A program made the translations under genes and the position numbers. The notes under the pieces were generated by a model. The model had not been told where the DNA came from, did no database searches, and saw only the letters and a list, made by a program, of their open reading frames with translations. Shown in pieces: positions 9,301 through 18,300 of a stretch of 64,000 nt of DNA. The first letter of the stretch is position 1. The number at the start of each line of letters is the position of its first letter. This DNA comes from an uncultured Lachnospiraceae bacterium. GTDB taxonomy: Bacteria > Bacillota > Clostridia > Lachnospirales > Lachnospiraceae. The DNA lies in NCBI GenBank assembly GCA_910579495.1, contig CAJTVD010000006.1, forward strand, positions 18,735 through 82,734, written 5' to 3'.

Positions 9301-10466
9301 CGCTGAAAAACCGCCGGGAGGAGGTGCAGACCCTTCCCGGGGAAAACTATGCCGCCCTTTTGTTTGCCCGGCTGGAATCGGCGGCTCCCGGGGAGGAATG
9401 CCTAAGAAACCTGCTGAAAGGCTATGCGGGGGTATCCCTTCCGGCTCCCTTTTGGGAGGGGACGCTGCTTCCGGGCAGAGTGGGGAAATACCGGGAAAAT
9501 ATGCTGGATTCCTATCTGGCGGAGGGGGAGCTGTTCTGGCATATGGAAGGAAAAGGGGGGCTGCGCTTTGACTACCAGGAACAAATCGACTGGGACATGG
9601 ATCCTGCCTGCCAGAAGGAGGAACTGACAGAAAAGGAGGCCCTGATATATGAAGCCCTGGAAAAGCGGGGGGCAAGCTTTATGCAGTCCCTGAACGGCCT
9701 CCTGGAAGGGGAATCTCCCCACGCTACGCTTATGTCTTTGATGGAAAAGGGGCTGGTATATGCGGACAGCTTTCTCCCGGTACGCCAGTGGAACAACAGG
9801 GAACGGGCCAAAAAAGCCGCCCCAAGGGAGCGGGTGAACATGCGGGTCCAGGCCCTGCGGGCAGGGAGATGGGATATTGTACGCCCGGTAAAGGAGCCAT
9901 CCATAGAAAAACGGCTGGAGGACTGCTTTAGCCGCTGTGTGATCCTTTCCAGGGAAACAGCCGCCGCCTGGGGGCTTTCCTGGCAGGAGGCTTTGGCGGT
10001 ATTGCGTATCTGGGAATACACCGGGCAGGCAAGAAGGGGATACTTTGTGGAAGGGCTTTCCGGCGCACAGTTTATCCGGGGGAAGGATTTTGATTCGGTA
10101 ACACGGGCGCTGAAGCATCCGGAAAGGCAGCTGGTGTGGGTAAATGCGGCAGACCCGGCACAGTGCTGGGGGAAGGTTCTTCCCCACAAGGAAGGGAGGA
10201 GCTTTTTCAATGTTCCCGGAACTGCCCTGGCGTGCTTTGGCGGGATCCCGGTGGCTGTGATGGAAAGACAGGGGAAGACCCTGCGGGTGTTTGAGGAAGG
10301 ATATCTGGAGGAGTGTATTGCCCTTTTTGCGGAGGAATACAAAAAGGGGAAGCTTTTCCCGGCCCTGCGCCGCATTGTGGTAAAAGAATATCCCAGCCAG
10401 GCAAGGGAAGCGCTGGGCAGGGCGGGGTTTTTCAAGGAAGTGCAGGACTATGCGCTGTACCGCTAA
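6327..10466 (+). CDS. lhr: Lhr-like superfamily 2 DEAD/DEAH helicase
   Basis: A 1379-residue helicase. Walker A APTGTGKT lies near residue 45, the DEVH-position motif is DELH, motif III is LSATIEP and motif VI QRLGRAGHN, followed by the winged-helix and beta-barrel modules of the Lhr core and a long C-terminal half with further winged-helix repeats. Lhr proteins are DNA repair helicases translocating 3'-5' on single-stranded DNA; the length suits full Lhr rather than Lhr-core. I start at ATG 6327 because AGGTGG lies six bases upstream; a GTG three codons earlier is possible. The gene stands alone, divergent from the two-component operon, and ends in a terminator. Confidence 0.9.
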   Translation: MENILELFEKETAQWFRSALGEPTPVQKLAWQYIAEGSHTLVCAPTGTGKTLSAFLVFLDRMKAQAVKGEGKGGLELIYVSPLKSLAADIRENLDRPLEGIGGAGKITIGIRTGDTPQRDRQQMVRKPPHILITTPESLYLMLTSKTGQNVLATAKAVILDELHVLVDTKRGAHLMLSLARLDFLCKRPLQRIGLSATIEPLGTAAAYLAPGQVQVAAPLMEKKVRLEVLSPYADNTRGRRKDPVWEELGKLVFQYCQRGRSVIAFVEGRRYAEKLAYYVNLLGGEGFARVHHGSLSKEQRQQVELSLREGSLRLLCATSSMELGIDVGEIDQVLQVGCPRTISGTMQRLGRAGHNPGRVSLMYLFPRTAAECLSCGMTAELARKGMVERLNPPSECLDILAQHLVSMAAFRSYGLDEVMEILPRAWPFRNLTREDVRSVLGMLAGDYEHQRDIPARPRVLYDRINERVEGDGYSRMLAISAGGTIPDKGLYTVRTQEGVKLGEMDEEFVYESRRGDRFILGSFAWRILDIGKDAITVAPAAMEGARLPFWKGELKGRDKRTGEAFGRILHSLQEAYGQGALLEKLEALGLDQAAARLAFGYLERQIMAVGGLPDHKTVVVEHFRDSSGNSQLMVHSVFGRRINAPLALLAAQIAGEELAMEIGSVDEEDGFLLYSYSGTHLPEGILQRVDPETCLRRLEILLPATPVFNMAFRYNSGRALMMGVRKNGRQPLWMQRLRSAEMLEQTVREEAHPLIRETRRECMQELWDASGLRELLWDIRSGRVGVREVYSQIPSPMSLPLQWGQEAAVMYDYAPTPRGIHGAVEEALKKEKELLSPGRQELAQVQQREKLPGDEKQLHSLLMAEGDLAAGELPVPVQWLASLAAQGRVLYLEQGLWIAAEQEAEYAAAFGEDGASRQQGQGGCLQARLPVVRRMLRYRGAASAAQTAQRYGLPVPEAEEALEELCRREEAVKQEGVYYHGALYRRARARTLKNRREEVQTLPGENYAALLFARLESAAPGEECLRNLLKGYAGVSLPAPFWEGTLLPGRVGKYRENMLDSYLAEGELFWHMEGKGGLRFDYQEQIDWDMDPACQKEELTEKEALIYEALEKRGASFMQSLNGLLEGESPHATLMSLMEKGLVYADSFLPVRQWNNRERAKKAAPRERVNMRVQALRAGRWDIVRPVKEPSIEKRLEDCFSRCVILSRETAAAWGLSWQEALAVLRIWEYTGQARRGYFVEGLSGAQFIRGKDFDSVTRALKHPERQLVWVNAADPAQCWGKVLPHKEGRSFFNVPGTALACFGGIPVAVMERQGKTLRVFEEGYLEECIALFAEEYKKGKLFPALRRIVVKEYPSQAREALGRAGFFKEVQDYALYR

Positions 10467-10498
10467 TGAGGCCGGCGCATTTACCAACAAGGTTTACT

Positions 10499-10531
10499 AA
10501 GGCAGTTGCCCTGTGAGGGCGGCTACCTTTT
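10499..10531 (+). terminator. Rho-independent terminator after the helicase
   Basis: The arms AAGGCAGTTGCCCT and AGGGCGGCTACCTT pair around a GTG loop with two G-U pairs and one mismatch, followed by TTTT. It lies 33 bp after the helicase stop and isolates it from the sugar operon. The rest of 10532-10617 is AT-rich with nothing recognisable. Confidence 0.6.
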
Positions 10532-10599
10532 CCTGTGCAAAAAAACGCTTGTGAAATAATGAATTGAAAAAATAAATCAATTAAAATAAAAACATGTAA

Positions 10600-10656
10600 T
10601 TTTGTTACAAAAAGTTGTTGACTCACGGAGTATCCTGGTGTATAGTTAAAGTATAC
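10600..10656 (+). promoter_or_regulatory. Promoter and possible operators of the cell-wall sugar operon
   Basis: TTGACT (10618-10623), a 17-bp spacer and TATAGT (10641-10646) make a strong vegetative promoter about 130 nt before the binding-protein gene. A palindrome TTTTG-TTA-CAAAA (10600-10612) lies just upstream of the -35, and a second, GTATA-GTTAAAG-TATAC (10640-10656), covers the -10 and start site. Either could be the operator of the MurR/RpiR regulator at 20867-21730; the assignment is inference. Confidence 0.6.
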
Positions 10657-10784
10657 AAAAGAATGATAGAAAACAGGAAAAAATTAAATAATTTGCCAAG
10701 AATTTCATAATAAAGCGATTGCTGCCAGGGAAACCTGTTGCAATAAATGAAGCAAATGTGCTGATATATGAAAAGGAGGTTACA

Positions 10785-12470
10785 ATGAAAAAGTCAAAGT
10801 TATTATCACTCGTTCTGACGGCATCCTTATCCCTAACGCTGCTGGCAGGATGCGGCAATTCCGGAAAAGACTCCCAGACGGATACCAATCCCCCGGAGGA
10901 AAAGGAAGACGCTGCCCCTTCCCAGGCTGATACGGAAAAGGAAACAGAAACGTCCCAGGCAGACGCGGAAAGCCCTGCCAAGGGGGAAGATGCAGAAAGT
11001 AAGTATGCTGGGGAGGATCCCTTAAAGATCACGGTATATTATTCCGATAATTCTACCCTTCCTTTTAAAGAAGACTGGCTGACAGTGAAAACCATGGAAG
11101 AAAAGTACAATGTGGACGTCTCCTGGGAGATCATCCCCATTGCAGATTATAATACCAAGGTTTCCCTTGCCCTGAATACCGGGACCAATGCGCCCGATGT
11201 GGTTTTGTACCAGACAACCACAGGGGAAAATGCTTCCCTGGCATTAAACGGCGCTCTTGTACCTATAAGCGATTATGAACAGTGGATACCCAATTTTACC
11301 GAGAGGGTGAAAGAATTCGGGCTGGAGGATGCAGTGGAAGCGAAGAAACTCCAGGATGGAAAGCTTTATTACATGCCATCTTTGACAGATAAGCCCTTCT
11401 ATGACGGCGGCCTGATTTTAAGGCAGGATTTCCTGGAGGCAAAGGGGCTGTCCGAGCCGAAGACCTTTGACGACCTGTACGGGATCTTAAAAGCCTACAA
11501 GGAAGAAAACCCGGATTCCTATCCCCTTACGATCCTTGCCGGCCCCAGGGTGCTTTACCGTATGACCATGCCTTCCTTTGGGATCAGCGTGGGCAAGAAC
11601 GGTTCTTCGGGAACCAACGTACTTAGCTGGGACTATACCAATAACGAGTATTTTGCAGCGGCAACCAGCGATGAGCTGAAGGAATACCTGGCTTTCTTCC
11701 ATAAATTATATGAAGAAGGGCTTCTTGACCCTGAAATGGCGGATCCCATTGACTCTGATACCTGGTCCCAGAAAATGGCTACCGGCTATTCCTGCGCAAC
11801 TTATGCATATTATGACCAGATCGGCGGCGTGGAATCGGCGGCTGCCCAGGAGGGCTTCAAGCTTCAGATGTACGCGCCCTTAGCAGGGCCTAGCGGTGCC
11901 CACCATCAGCCCAAATCCAGCCTTGGCAGCGGGATCATGTTCCCTGCGGCAACGGCGAAAAGGGATGATTTTGAAAGGATCGTAAGGACCATCGATGCCA
12001 TGTTCTTCTCAGAGGAAGCGGCGAAGATCTGGTGCCTTGGGGTGGAAGGGCAGACCTATACAGAAGACGGCGGCACCATTACTTATTCAGACGAGATTTT
12101 AAATGCGGCTGACGGCGTTTATAAATATATGCAGGTCCAGTACGGGTGCGGTTCCGACGTTACCCAGATGGTCTGGTACAATGCCCGTGAGATGACCAAG
12201 TATGATGAGAATTATGCGAAGATCAATGAACAGGTGGCAGCGATGGACACTGCCATCCAGGATATCCCGCCCAGTGTAAACTTTGACGACCTACAGGCAG
12301 AGGACGCTTCCTCCCTGCAGACGCCCCTGGCGGATAATCTTGAGGTGTGGCTGGATGGGTTCCTGACAGGGACCAAATCCCTGGAAACAGACTGGGATGC
12401 TTATGTGGGTGAAATGAATAACCTTCAGATCGAATCCTTCTGCCAGATGTATAATGATGCACTGAAATAG
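10785..12470 (+). CDS. Extracellular solute-binding lipoprotein of a sugar ABC importer
   Basis: A 561-residue lipoprotein beginning at the ATG six bases after AAAGGAGG. The signal peptide ends in LLAGC, so Cys21 or so is lipidated and the protein is anchored outside the membrane. A Ser/Glu/Asp-rich linker of about 50 residues precedes the family-1 solute-binding domain of the LplA/YtcQ type. With the two permeases that follow it forms an importer; no ATPase gene is present, so a shared MsmX-like ATPase encoded elsewhere is expected. The neighbours indicate cell-wall amino sugars or disaccharides as cargo, which is inference from context only. Confidence 0.9.
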   Translation: MKKSKLLSLVLTASLSLTLLAGCGNSGKDSQTDTNPPEEKEDAAPSQADTEKETETSQADAESPAKGEDAESKYAGEDPLKITVYYSDNSTLPFKEDWLTVKTMEEKYNVDVSWEIIPIADYNTKVSLALNTGTNAPDVVLYQTTTGENASLALNGALVPISDYEQWIPNFTERVKEFGLEDAVEAKKLQDGKLYYMPSLTDKPFYDGGLILRQDFLEAKGLSEPKTFDDLYGILKAYKEENPDSYPLTILAGPRVLYRMTMPSFGISVGKNGSSGTNVLSWDYTNNEYFAAATSDELKEYLAFFHKLYEEGLLDPEMADPIDSDTWSQKMATGYSCATYAYYDQIGGVESAAAQEGFKLQMYAPLAGPSGAHHQPKSSLGSGIMFPAATAKRDDFERIVRTIDAMFFSEEAAKIWCLGVEGQTYTEDGGTITYSDEILNAADGVYKYMQVQYGCGSDVTQMVWYNAREMTKYDENYAKINEQVAAMDTAIQDIPPSVNFDDLQAEDASSLQTPLADNLEVWLDGFLTGTKSLETDWDAYVGEMNNLQIESFCQMYNDALK

Positions 12471-12546
12471 GAACTAGAGGTAGTTGGGCGCAGAAAGCAC
12501 TTATTGGAAGCGCCCTGGTATGAAATCGGCCAAAAGGGCTATCACG

Positions 12547-12574
12547 CTTGCCGCATGGAAAAACATGCGGCAAG
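12547..12574 (+). promoter_or_regulatory. Perfect hairpin between binding-protein and permease genes
   Basis: CTTGCCGCATG and CATGCGGCAAG pair perfectly over 11 bp around a GAAAAA loop. No T-run follows, so it is not a full terminator. Such hairpins protect the upstream message and set the excess of binding protein over permease in sugar operons. Confidence 0.65.
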
Positions 12575-12636
12575 TATTGGTTAAGGGCATATGGGGATGT
12601 TCTGCACCCGCCGGGCTGGTTTTTGAAAGGTATGGT

Positions 12637-13596
12637 ATGTGTATGAAGAAAGAAAAAGCAGCAAAAAAGGGAGCGGCAGCAGTGCCCAGGCAGCCCTTTA
12701 AAAGCCATTTCAAACGGTATTGGCAGTTATACCTGATGATGCTGGTGCCGATTATCCATATACTGGTGTTTAAGTATGTTCCCATGCTAGGGAGTGTGCT
12801 GGCGTTCCGGAGGTACCGCCCGGGCATGAGCCCCTTTGGGACAGAATGGGTGGGGTTCCATTATTTTAAGCGGTTCCTTACAGACAATATGTTCTGGAGG
12901 GCTTTCCGCAATACCCTGGTACTTTCCTTTATGAACCTGGTGATCAATTTTCCCATACCCATTATATTTGCCATTTTTCTAAATGAGGTAAAGAATGCAA
13001 GGTTTAAAAAGCTGGTGCAGACGGTTTCCTATATGCCCCGTTTTATTTCCACCGTGGTGGTGATCGCCATTTTAGGGGAACTTCTGTCCCCCAGCAGTGG
13101 CATGGTGAATAACTTCCTGCAAAATGTTTTCGGCATTGTCCCTGTGTATTTTATGAACGATGCGAAATACTTCCGGTGGATTTATGTATTTACGGACACC
13201 TGGCAGTTTATGGGCTGGACAGCGATCATTTACCTGGCGGCGATCACGGGGATCAACACAGAACTTTATGAAGCGGCGGAGATGGACGGCGCGACCAGGA
13301 TCCAGAAGGTGTTCCATGTGACCCTGCCCTCTATCCTGCCTACCATTATGGTAATGCTGATCCTTGACGTAGGACGGATGCTTACCCTTGGTTTTGAAAA
13401 GGTGCTGCTGATGTACACCCCTGCCAATTCAGGGGTCAGTGATATCATTGACACGCTGGTGTACCGCACGGGCCTTACCAACCAGAATTACTCTTATGCA
13501 ACTGCCATCGGCCTGTTCAGCGGCCTGATTGGCGTGATCCTTGTTACCGTGTCTAATACTGTCAGCAAGAAGGTGACAGGGGACGGAATCTATTAA
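12637..13596 (+). CDS. Sugar ABC transporter permease, LplB type
   Basis: A 319-residue permease of the MalF/LplB branch. After a basic N-terminus there are six membrane segments, and the cytoplasmic EAA loop reads ELYEAAEMDGATRIQKVFHVTLPSI. The EAA loop docks the ATPase. Start is either ATG 12637, six bases after GAAAGG, or ATG 12643; the longer open frame upstream includes the hairpin and is unlikely to be translated. It pairs with the YtcP-type permease 11 bp downstream. Confidence 0.9.
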   Translation: MCMKKEKAAKKGAAAVPRQPFKSHFKRYWQLYLMMLVPIIHILVFKYVPMLGSVLAFRRYRPGMSPFGTEWVGFHYFKRFLTDNMFWRAFRNTLVLSFMNLVINFPIPIIFAIFLNEVKNARFKKLVQTVSYMPRFISTVVVIAILGELLSPSSGMVNNFLQNVFGIVPVYFMNDAKYFRWIYVFTDTWQFMGWTAIIYLAAITGINTELYEAAEMDGATRIQKVFHVTLPSILPTIMVMLILDVGRMLTLGFEKVLLMYTPANSGVSDIIDTLVYRTGLTNQNYSYATAIGLFSGLIGVILVTVSNTVSKKVTGDGIY

Positions 13597-13607
13597 GGGG
13601 GATAGCC

Positions 13608-14483
13608 ATGGGAAAACATAAAAAGACAGCAAAATCCAACCTTATTTTTGACGGCCTGGTAAATCTGGTGATGATATTGGTCCTGCTGGTTTGCCTGCTG
13701 CCGTTTATTTACATGGTCGCCATGTCCCTTTCCGACCCGGCAGCAATTATGAATAATGAAGTGACCTTCTGGCCAAAGGGGATCAACCTCTCATCCTACC
13801 AGCAGATCTTTTCTTATCCAAACTTTTTCCGGGCATATGGGAATACCTTTTTTTATACCATCTGCGGGACCGCTTTTTCCCTTCTTATGATGATCATGCT
13901 GGGGTATCCTTTGTCAAAGGACTTTTTAAGGGGAAACAATTTCTTTATGAAAATGGTGATACTGACCATGTTTTTTTCGGGAGGCCTGATCCCCAATTAC
14001 TTATTGGTCAGCTATTTAAGGCTTACCGGCACAAGGTTTGCCCTGCTGGTCCCTTTTGCCATCAACCAGTTTAACCTGATCATCCTGATCAACTTTTTTA
14101 AGACCATACCGGGGGAGCTGGAAGAGGCGGCGCTGATTGACGGAATGAGCTACTGGAAGCTGTTGTGGAAGATCGTGGTGCCGCTGTCAAAGCCAGCCAT
14201 AGCGACCATCGGCCTGTATTCAGCGGTATTTTTCTGGAACGACTGGTTTAATTCCCTGATTTATTTAAACAGTAACCAGTATCCGGTAATGCTGTATTTG
14301 AGGAACATTGTGAACGGGACCATGATGGTAGGGGAAGCGGCAGGGAGCGCGGATAAGTCAACCATTGCCATTTCCGTGAAGGCTGCGGTGATCATTGTAT
14401 CTACGCTGCCCATTATCTGTATTTATCCTTTTTTGCAGAAATATTTTGTAAAAGGCATGACGGTAGGTTCTGTAAAGGGTTAA
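13608..14483 (+). CDS. Sugar ABC transporter permease, YtcP/LplC type
   Basis: A 291-residue permease of the MalG branch with six membrane segments and the EAA loop ELEEAALIDGMSYWKLLWKIVVPLS. AAGGGGGAT stands just before the ATG. It is the second channel subunit with 12637-13596 and lies immediately ahead of murQ (37 bp), tying the importer to MurNAc metabolism. Confidence 0.9.
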   Translation: MGKHKKTAKSNLIFDGLVNLVMILVLLVCLLPFIYMVAMSLSDPAAIMNNEVTFWPKGINLSSYQQIFSYPNFFRAYGNTFFYTICGTAFSLLMMIMLGYPLSKDFLRGNNFFMKMVILTMFFSGGLIPNYLLVSYLRLTGTRFALLVPFAINQFNLIILINFFKTIPGELEEAALIDGMSYWKLLWKIVVPLSKPAIATIGLYSAVFFWNDWFNSLIYLNSNQYPVMLYLRNIVNGTMMVGEAAGSADKSTIAISVKAAVIIVSTLPIICIYPFLQKYFVKGMTVGSVKG

Positions 14484-14520
14484 GGAGCAAGAAAGTGAAA
14501 CAGGAAGGAAGGATCATAAT

Positions 14521-15441
14521 ATGGTGGAACTTGATTACATCGCAACAGAACAGAGAAATGAAAATACCTCCAATATTGATTCAAAGAGCGTGTATGAAAT
14601 GGTGCGCCTGATGAATGAGGAGGATAAGAAGGTGGCTTTTGCGGTGGAAAAAGAGCTGGGCAAAATTGCAAAAGCTTCTGAAGTGATTTATGGACAAATA
14701 AGGAAAGGCGGGAGGCTGGTGTACATAGGCTGCGGCACCTCAGGCAGGCTTGGGATATTGGACGCGGTGGAGTGCCCCCCCACCTTTGGCACAGACCCCC
14801 AACTGATCCAGGCCATCATTGCAGGAGGGACGGAAGCGATCTTCAGGGCCAAGGAAGGGGCGGAGGACGACGGCCAGGAGGGCAGGGAGGATCTGGAAAA
14901 AATTGGTTTCTGTGAAAAGGATGTGCTGGTGGGGCTTGCCGCCAGCGGCAGGACGCCTTATGTTTTGGGGGCTATGGCATATGCCAGGGAGAAGGGGGCG
15001 CCTATAATCGCGGTCACCTGCTGCCCGGATTCTGCCATTGACCAAATGGCTGATATTGGCATTGCCCCCATGCCAGGCCCGGAGGTCATTACAGGCTCTA
15101 CCCGGTTAAAAAGCGGGACCGCCGAGAAGATGGTACTGAATATGCTTTCAACAACGGTAATGATCCAGATGGGCAAGGTCTACGGCAATTTGATGGTGGA
15201 TGTGAAAGCCACCAATGAAAAGCTCCTGGAACGGACGGTAAGGATCGTAAAGACCTGTACCCATGCTTCTGATGAAGAAGCCAGAAGGGTCTTAAAGGAA
15301 TGTGAATACAGCGCCAAAGCGGCCATTGTCATGATCCTGACAGGGGCAGGCAGCCAGGAGGCAAAGGCGCTTTTGGAAGAAAAAAACGGACGGATACAGG
15401 AAATTTTAAAAGCTGCCCAAAAGGAAGGAGCTTCTGTTTAG
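14521..15441 (+). CDS. murQ: N-acetylmuramic acid 6-phosphate etherase
   Basis: A 306-residue SIS-domain enzyme. CGTSGRLGILDAVECPPTFG at about 77-96 is the MurQ substrate-binding stretch; ASGRTPYVLGA and GSTRLKSGTAEK are further family blocks, and the C-terminal helical domain is present. MurQ removes the D-lactyl ether of MurNAc-6-phosphate to give GlcNAc-6-phosphate plus D-lactate in the cytoplasm. Here the phosphate must come from AnmK or the MurK-type kinase in the same operon, because the transport is not by PTS. GGAAGGAT precedes the ATG. Confidence 0.95.
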   Translation: MVELDYIATEQRNENTSNIDSKSVYEMVRLMNEEDKKVAFAVEKELGKIAKASEVIYGQIRKGGRLVYIGCGTSGRLGILDAVECPPTFGTDPQLIQAIIAGGTEAIFRAKEGAEDDGQEGREDLEKIGFCEKDVLVGLAASGRTPYVLGAMAYAREKGAPIIAVTCCPDSAIDQMADIGIAPMPGPEVITGSTRLKSGTAEKMVLNMLSTTVMIQMGKVYGNLMVDVKATNEKLLERTVRIVKTCTHASDEEARRVLKECEYSAKAAIVMILTGAGSQEAKALLEEKNGRIQEILKAAQKEGASV

Positions 15442-15462
15442 GAGGGCCCGGGAGGTATCAAT

Positions 15463-16647
15463 ATGCATCCAATGGAAAAATTGGCAAGTAAGGACAGCCG
15501 TCTGGTGATCGGGCTGATGAGCGGCACATCAGCGGACGGCATTGACGCCGCCCTTGTACGGATAGAAGGGAACTGGCTTTCCACAAAGGTGGAACAGCTG
15601 GGCTTTATCACCCATCCCTACCCGGAGGAAGTAAGGGAGGAGATCTTAAAGGCGGCATCAGGAGATTATGGGGGAAGCCACAGGATCTGCAATTTGAATT
15701 TTTTCCTGGGCAGGCTGTTTGCAGAAAGCTGCAAGGAGCTTTGCAGGGAATGCGGGATCTCTCCCCGGGATATCGACCTGGTGGGGAGCCATGGGCAGAC
15801 CCTATGGCATATCCCCGCACAGGAGGGCTATCTGGGTAAGTCCTTTTCCAGCACTTTGCAGATCGGGGAAGCGGCAGTGATAGCAGAGGAGATGGAATGC
15901 CCGGTGGTTTCCGACTTCCGGGTGCGGGATATGGCGGCAGGCGGCCTTGGGGCACCCCTGGTGCCTTATACGGAATATTTACTTTACCGTCAAAAGGAGC
16001 GTACCATTGCCCTGCAGAATATCGGGGGGATCGGTAACATTACGGTCCTGCCTGCAGGGTGCACCCTGGAAGAGGTCTATGCTTTTGATACAGGGCCTGG
16101 GAATATGGTAATGGACGCCCTGGCGGGCCGCCTGACCAAGGGAAAGTGTACTTTTGACGGGGAAGGGAAGCTGGCGGCAGCAGGAAAGGTTGACCAGCAG
16201 CTTCTTTCCTTTATGCTGGCGGATCCTTACCTGGCAGCCCCTGTCCCCAAGACCACAGGAAGGGAGCGGTATGGGAAGTCATATGTACAGCGGCTGGAGG
16301 AGAAAGGGGAGGAGATGGGGCTCCCCCTTTTGGATATTCTGGCAACAGCCACCTGTTTTACGGCGGAATGTATCCGTATAGGCATGGAAAATTTCTGCCG
16401 CCCGGTGCCAGGGCAGCTGATTGTAGGGGGAGGCGGCAGCCACAATAAGACGCTGATGGGCTTTCTCAAAAAGGCGCTGCCAAAGTGCCAGGTAGTGACC
16501 AACGAAGACCTGCATCTGGACAGCAATGCTAAGGAGGCGGTCGCCTTCGCTATCCTGGCAAACGAAACGGTGTGCTGCCATTTTAATAATGCTGTGAAAG
16601 CAACCGGGGCAAAGCATCCGGTGGTGATGGGGAAGATAAGTTTTTAG
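15463..16647 (+). CDS. anmK: Anhydro-N-acetylmuramic acid kinase
   Basis: A 394-residue kinase of the ASKHA fold. GLMSGTSADGIDAAL at about 17-31 is the phosphate-binding signature of AnmK, followed by GSHGQTLWH, NIGGIGNITVLP, FDTGPGNMVMDAL and GGGGSHN. It opens the 1,6-anhydro ring and phosphorylates O6 to yield MurNAc-6-phosphate, the substrate of MurQ encoded 21 bp upstream. GGGAGG precedes the ATG. AnmK in an organism without its own obvious lytic transglycosylase input in this operon suggests that anhydro-sugars are scavenged as well as MurNAc. Confidence 0.95.
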   Translation: MHPMEKLASKDSRLVIGLMSGTSADGIDAALVRIEGNWLSTKVEQLGFITHPYPEEVREEILKAASGDYGGSHRICNLNFFLGRLFAESCKELCRECGISPRDIDLVGSHGQTLWHIPAQEGYLGKSFSSTLQIGEAAVIAEEMECPVVSDFRVRDMAAGGLGAPLVPYTEYLLYRQKERTIALQNIGGIGNITVLPAGCTLEEVYAFDTGPGNMVMDALAGRLTKGKCTFDGEGKLAAAGKVDQQLLSFMLADPYLAAPVPKTTGRERYGKSYVQRLEEKGEEMGLPLLDILATATCFTAECIRIGMENFCRPVPGQLIVGGGGSHNKTLMGFLKKALPKCQVVTNEDLHLDSNAKEAVAFAILANETVCCHFNNAVKATGAKHPVVMGKISF

Positions 16648-16679
16648 TTTGCAAACAGGAAAGGAGTATCGTATAGTAT

Positions 16680-18242
16680 ATGGAAAAGACAGTGGAGCAG
16701 ATGTCCCTTAAGGAAAAGATCGGGCAGTGTTTTTCGGTGGGGTTTCCCGGCACAGGGCTGACAGAGGAATTCTGCCGTTTCCTGAAAGAGTTTCAGGTAG
16801 GGAATATTATATTGTTTGGGGAAAATATTGAAAGCGGGGAGCAGCTCTCGGGGCTATGCGGCAGCCTCCGCCAGCAGGTAAAGGAAAATACCGGGATCGC
16901 CCCTTTTATTATGATCGACCAGGAGGGCGGTGCGATCGTGCGGCTTTCGGACGACCTGGTGAATGTGCCAGGGGCAATGGCCACAGCGGCATCAAGGGAT
17001 CCGGAGAACGCTTATCTTGCGGGACAGCTTACGGGAAGGCAGCTTAAAAGGCTGGGCATCAACTTTGACCTTGCCCCTGTGATGGATATCAACTGCAACC
17101 AGGATAACCCTGTCATTGGCATCCGCAGCTATGGCGACGGGCCGGGGCAGGTGGGGGCGTATGCTATGAAAATGGCAAAGGGGCTGATGTCCGAGAAGGT
17201 ACTTGCCTGTGCCAAGCACTTTCCCGGCCATGGGGATACAGCCCAGGATTCCCATTTGAGCCTGCCTGTGGTGGATAAGCCCGTGGAGGAACTGGAAGCA
17301 ATGGAGCTGCGCCCCTTCAGGGAAGGGGTGGAAGCAGGGATCCCCGCCATCATGAGCACCCACATCCTTTTCCCTGCCCTGGAGACGGAGAAAATACCGG
17401 CAACCATGTCAGAAAAAATCCTTACCGGGCTTCTTAGGAAAAAATATGGCTTCCAGGGGATGATTTTAAGCGACTGCATGGAAATGGGGGCAATCAAGCA
17501 ATATTTCGGCACAGCCAACGGGGTGGTAAAAGCGCTGGGGGCAGGAGTGGATATCGTCCTCATCTCCCATACCCCTTCTGTTGCCAGGGAATCCATAGAG
17601 GCGGTGGAGAAAGCAGTACAGGAAGGAAGCCTGCCGGAGGCAGTGATCGATGAATCTGTAAAAAGGATTTTAGCCTTTAAGGAAGCCTATGCAGAGAAGG
17701 AGGTAAGTGCCGGGGAACTGGTATCGGAACAGGACAGGCAGGAAGCTTACAGGCTGCTGAAGGAAACAATTACCCCTGTGGCAATGCCCCTGGGAAAGAT
17801 ACCGGAAGCAGGAGAGGATCCTTTCTTTGCAGGGTGCTATGCCTACCGCATCACTCTGGCGGCAAATGTGGAGAATAAAAGCTTAAGCTTCCCCCAATGG
17901 ATGGAAGGGAAGCTGGGGGGCGCATCCTGTATCTTTTCGCCCAATCCCCAGGAAGAAGAGATCCGGGAGATCGCGGAAAAGGCCAAAGGGCACAGCAGCA
18001 TAGTAATAGGGACCTACAACGGGCATTTGCAGAAAGGGCAGATCAGGCTGATAGAGCGGCTTGCAAAGCTGGAGGTGCCGGTGATTGTTTTTGCCCTCAG
18101 AAACCCATACGACTTGAAGGGGCTTCCAGCAAATGTCACAGGCATTGCCATGTGGGAATATTCCGTCAGAAGCTTCCAGGCAGCGCTGGAACTGCTCAAA
18201 GGGGAATGGACGCCCAAAGGACAGCTGCCCATCCACTGGTAA
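16680..18242 (+). CDS. nagZ: Glycoside hydrolase family 3 beta-N-acetylglucosaminidase, NagZ type
   Basis: A 520-residue enzyme with no signal peptide. KHFPGHGDTAQDSH at about 179-192 is the hallmark of NagZ, whose Asp-His dyad acts as acid/base, and the nucleophile Asp sits in ILSDCMEMGAI. A second C-terminal domain of about 170 residues is present, as in other Firmicutes family members. It would cut GlcNAc from GlcNAc-MurNAc disaccharides or muropeptides inside the cell, releasing substrates for NamZ, AnmK and the MurK-type kinase nearby. The GGAG is 13 bases before the ATG, so initiation may be modest. Confidence 0.92.
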   Translation: MEKTVEQMSLKEKIGQCFSVGFPGTGLTEEFCRFLKEFQVGNIILFGENIESGEQLSGLCGSLRQQVKENTGIAPFIMIDQEGGAIVRLSDDLVNVPGAMATAASRDPENAYLAGQLTGRQLKRLGINFDLAPVMDINCNQDNPVIGIRSYGDGPGQVGAYAMKMAKGLMSEKVLACAKHFPGHGDTAQDSHLSLPVVDKPVEELEAMELRPFREGVEAGIPAIMSTHILFPALETEKIPATMSEKILTGLLRKKYGFQGMILSDCMEMGAIKQYFGTANGVVKALGAGVDIVLISHTPSVARESIEAVEKAVQEGSLPEAVIDESVKRILAFKEAYAEKEVSAGELVSEQDRQEAYRLLKETITPVAMPLGKIPEAGEDPFFAGCYAYRITLAANVENKSLSFPQWMEGKLGGASCIFSPNPQEEEIREIAEKAKGHSSIVIGTYNGHLQKGQIRLIERLAKLEVPVIVFALRNPYDLKGLPANVTGIAMWEYSVRSFQAALELLKGEWTPKGQLPIHW

Positions 18243-18300
18243 ACAAATAACAACAACAAAAGCCCGGACAGTTGCGGGACTGGAATAGGAGGATATTTCG

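Noticed and set aside
9402..10490. A 362-codon open frame on the minus strand inside the helicase gene
   Set aside because: It is Pro/His-rich, has no ribosome site and mirrors the GC-rich codons of the Lhr-type gene on the plus strand.
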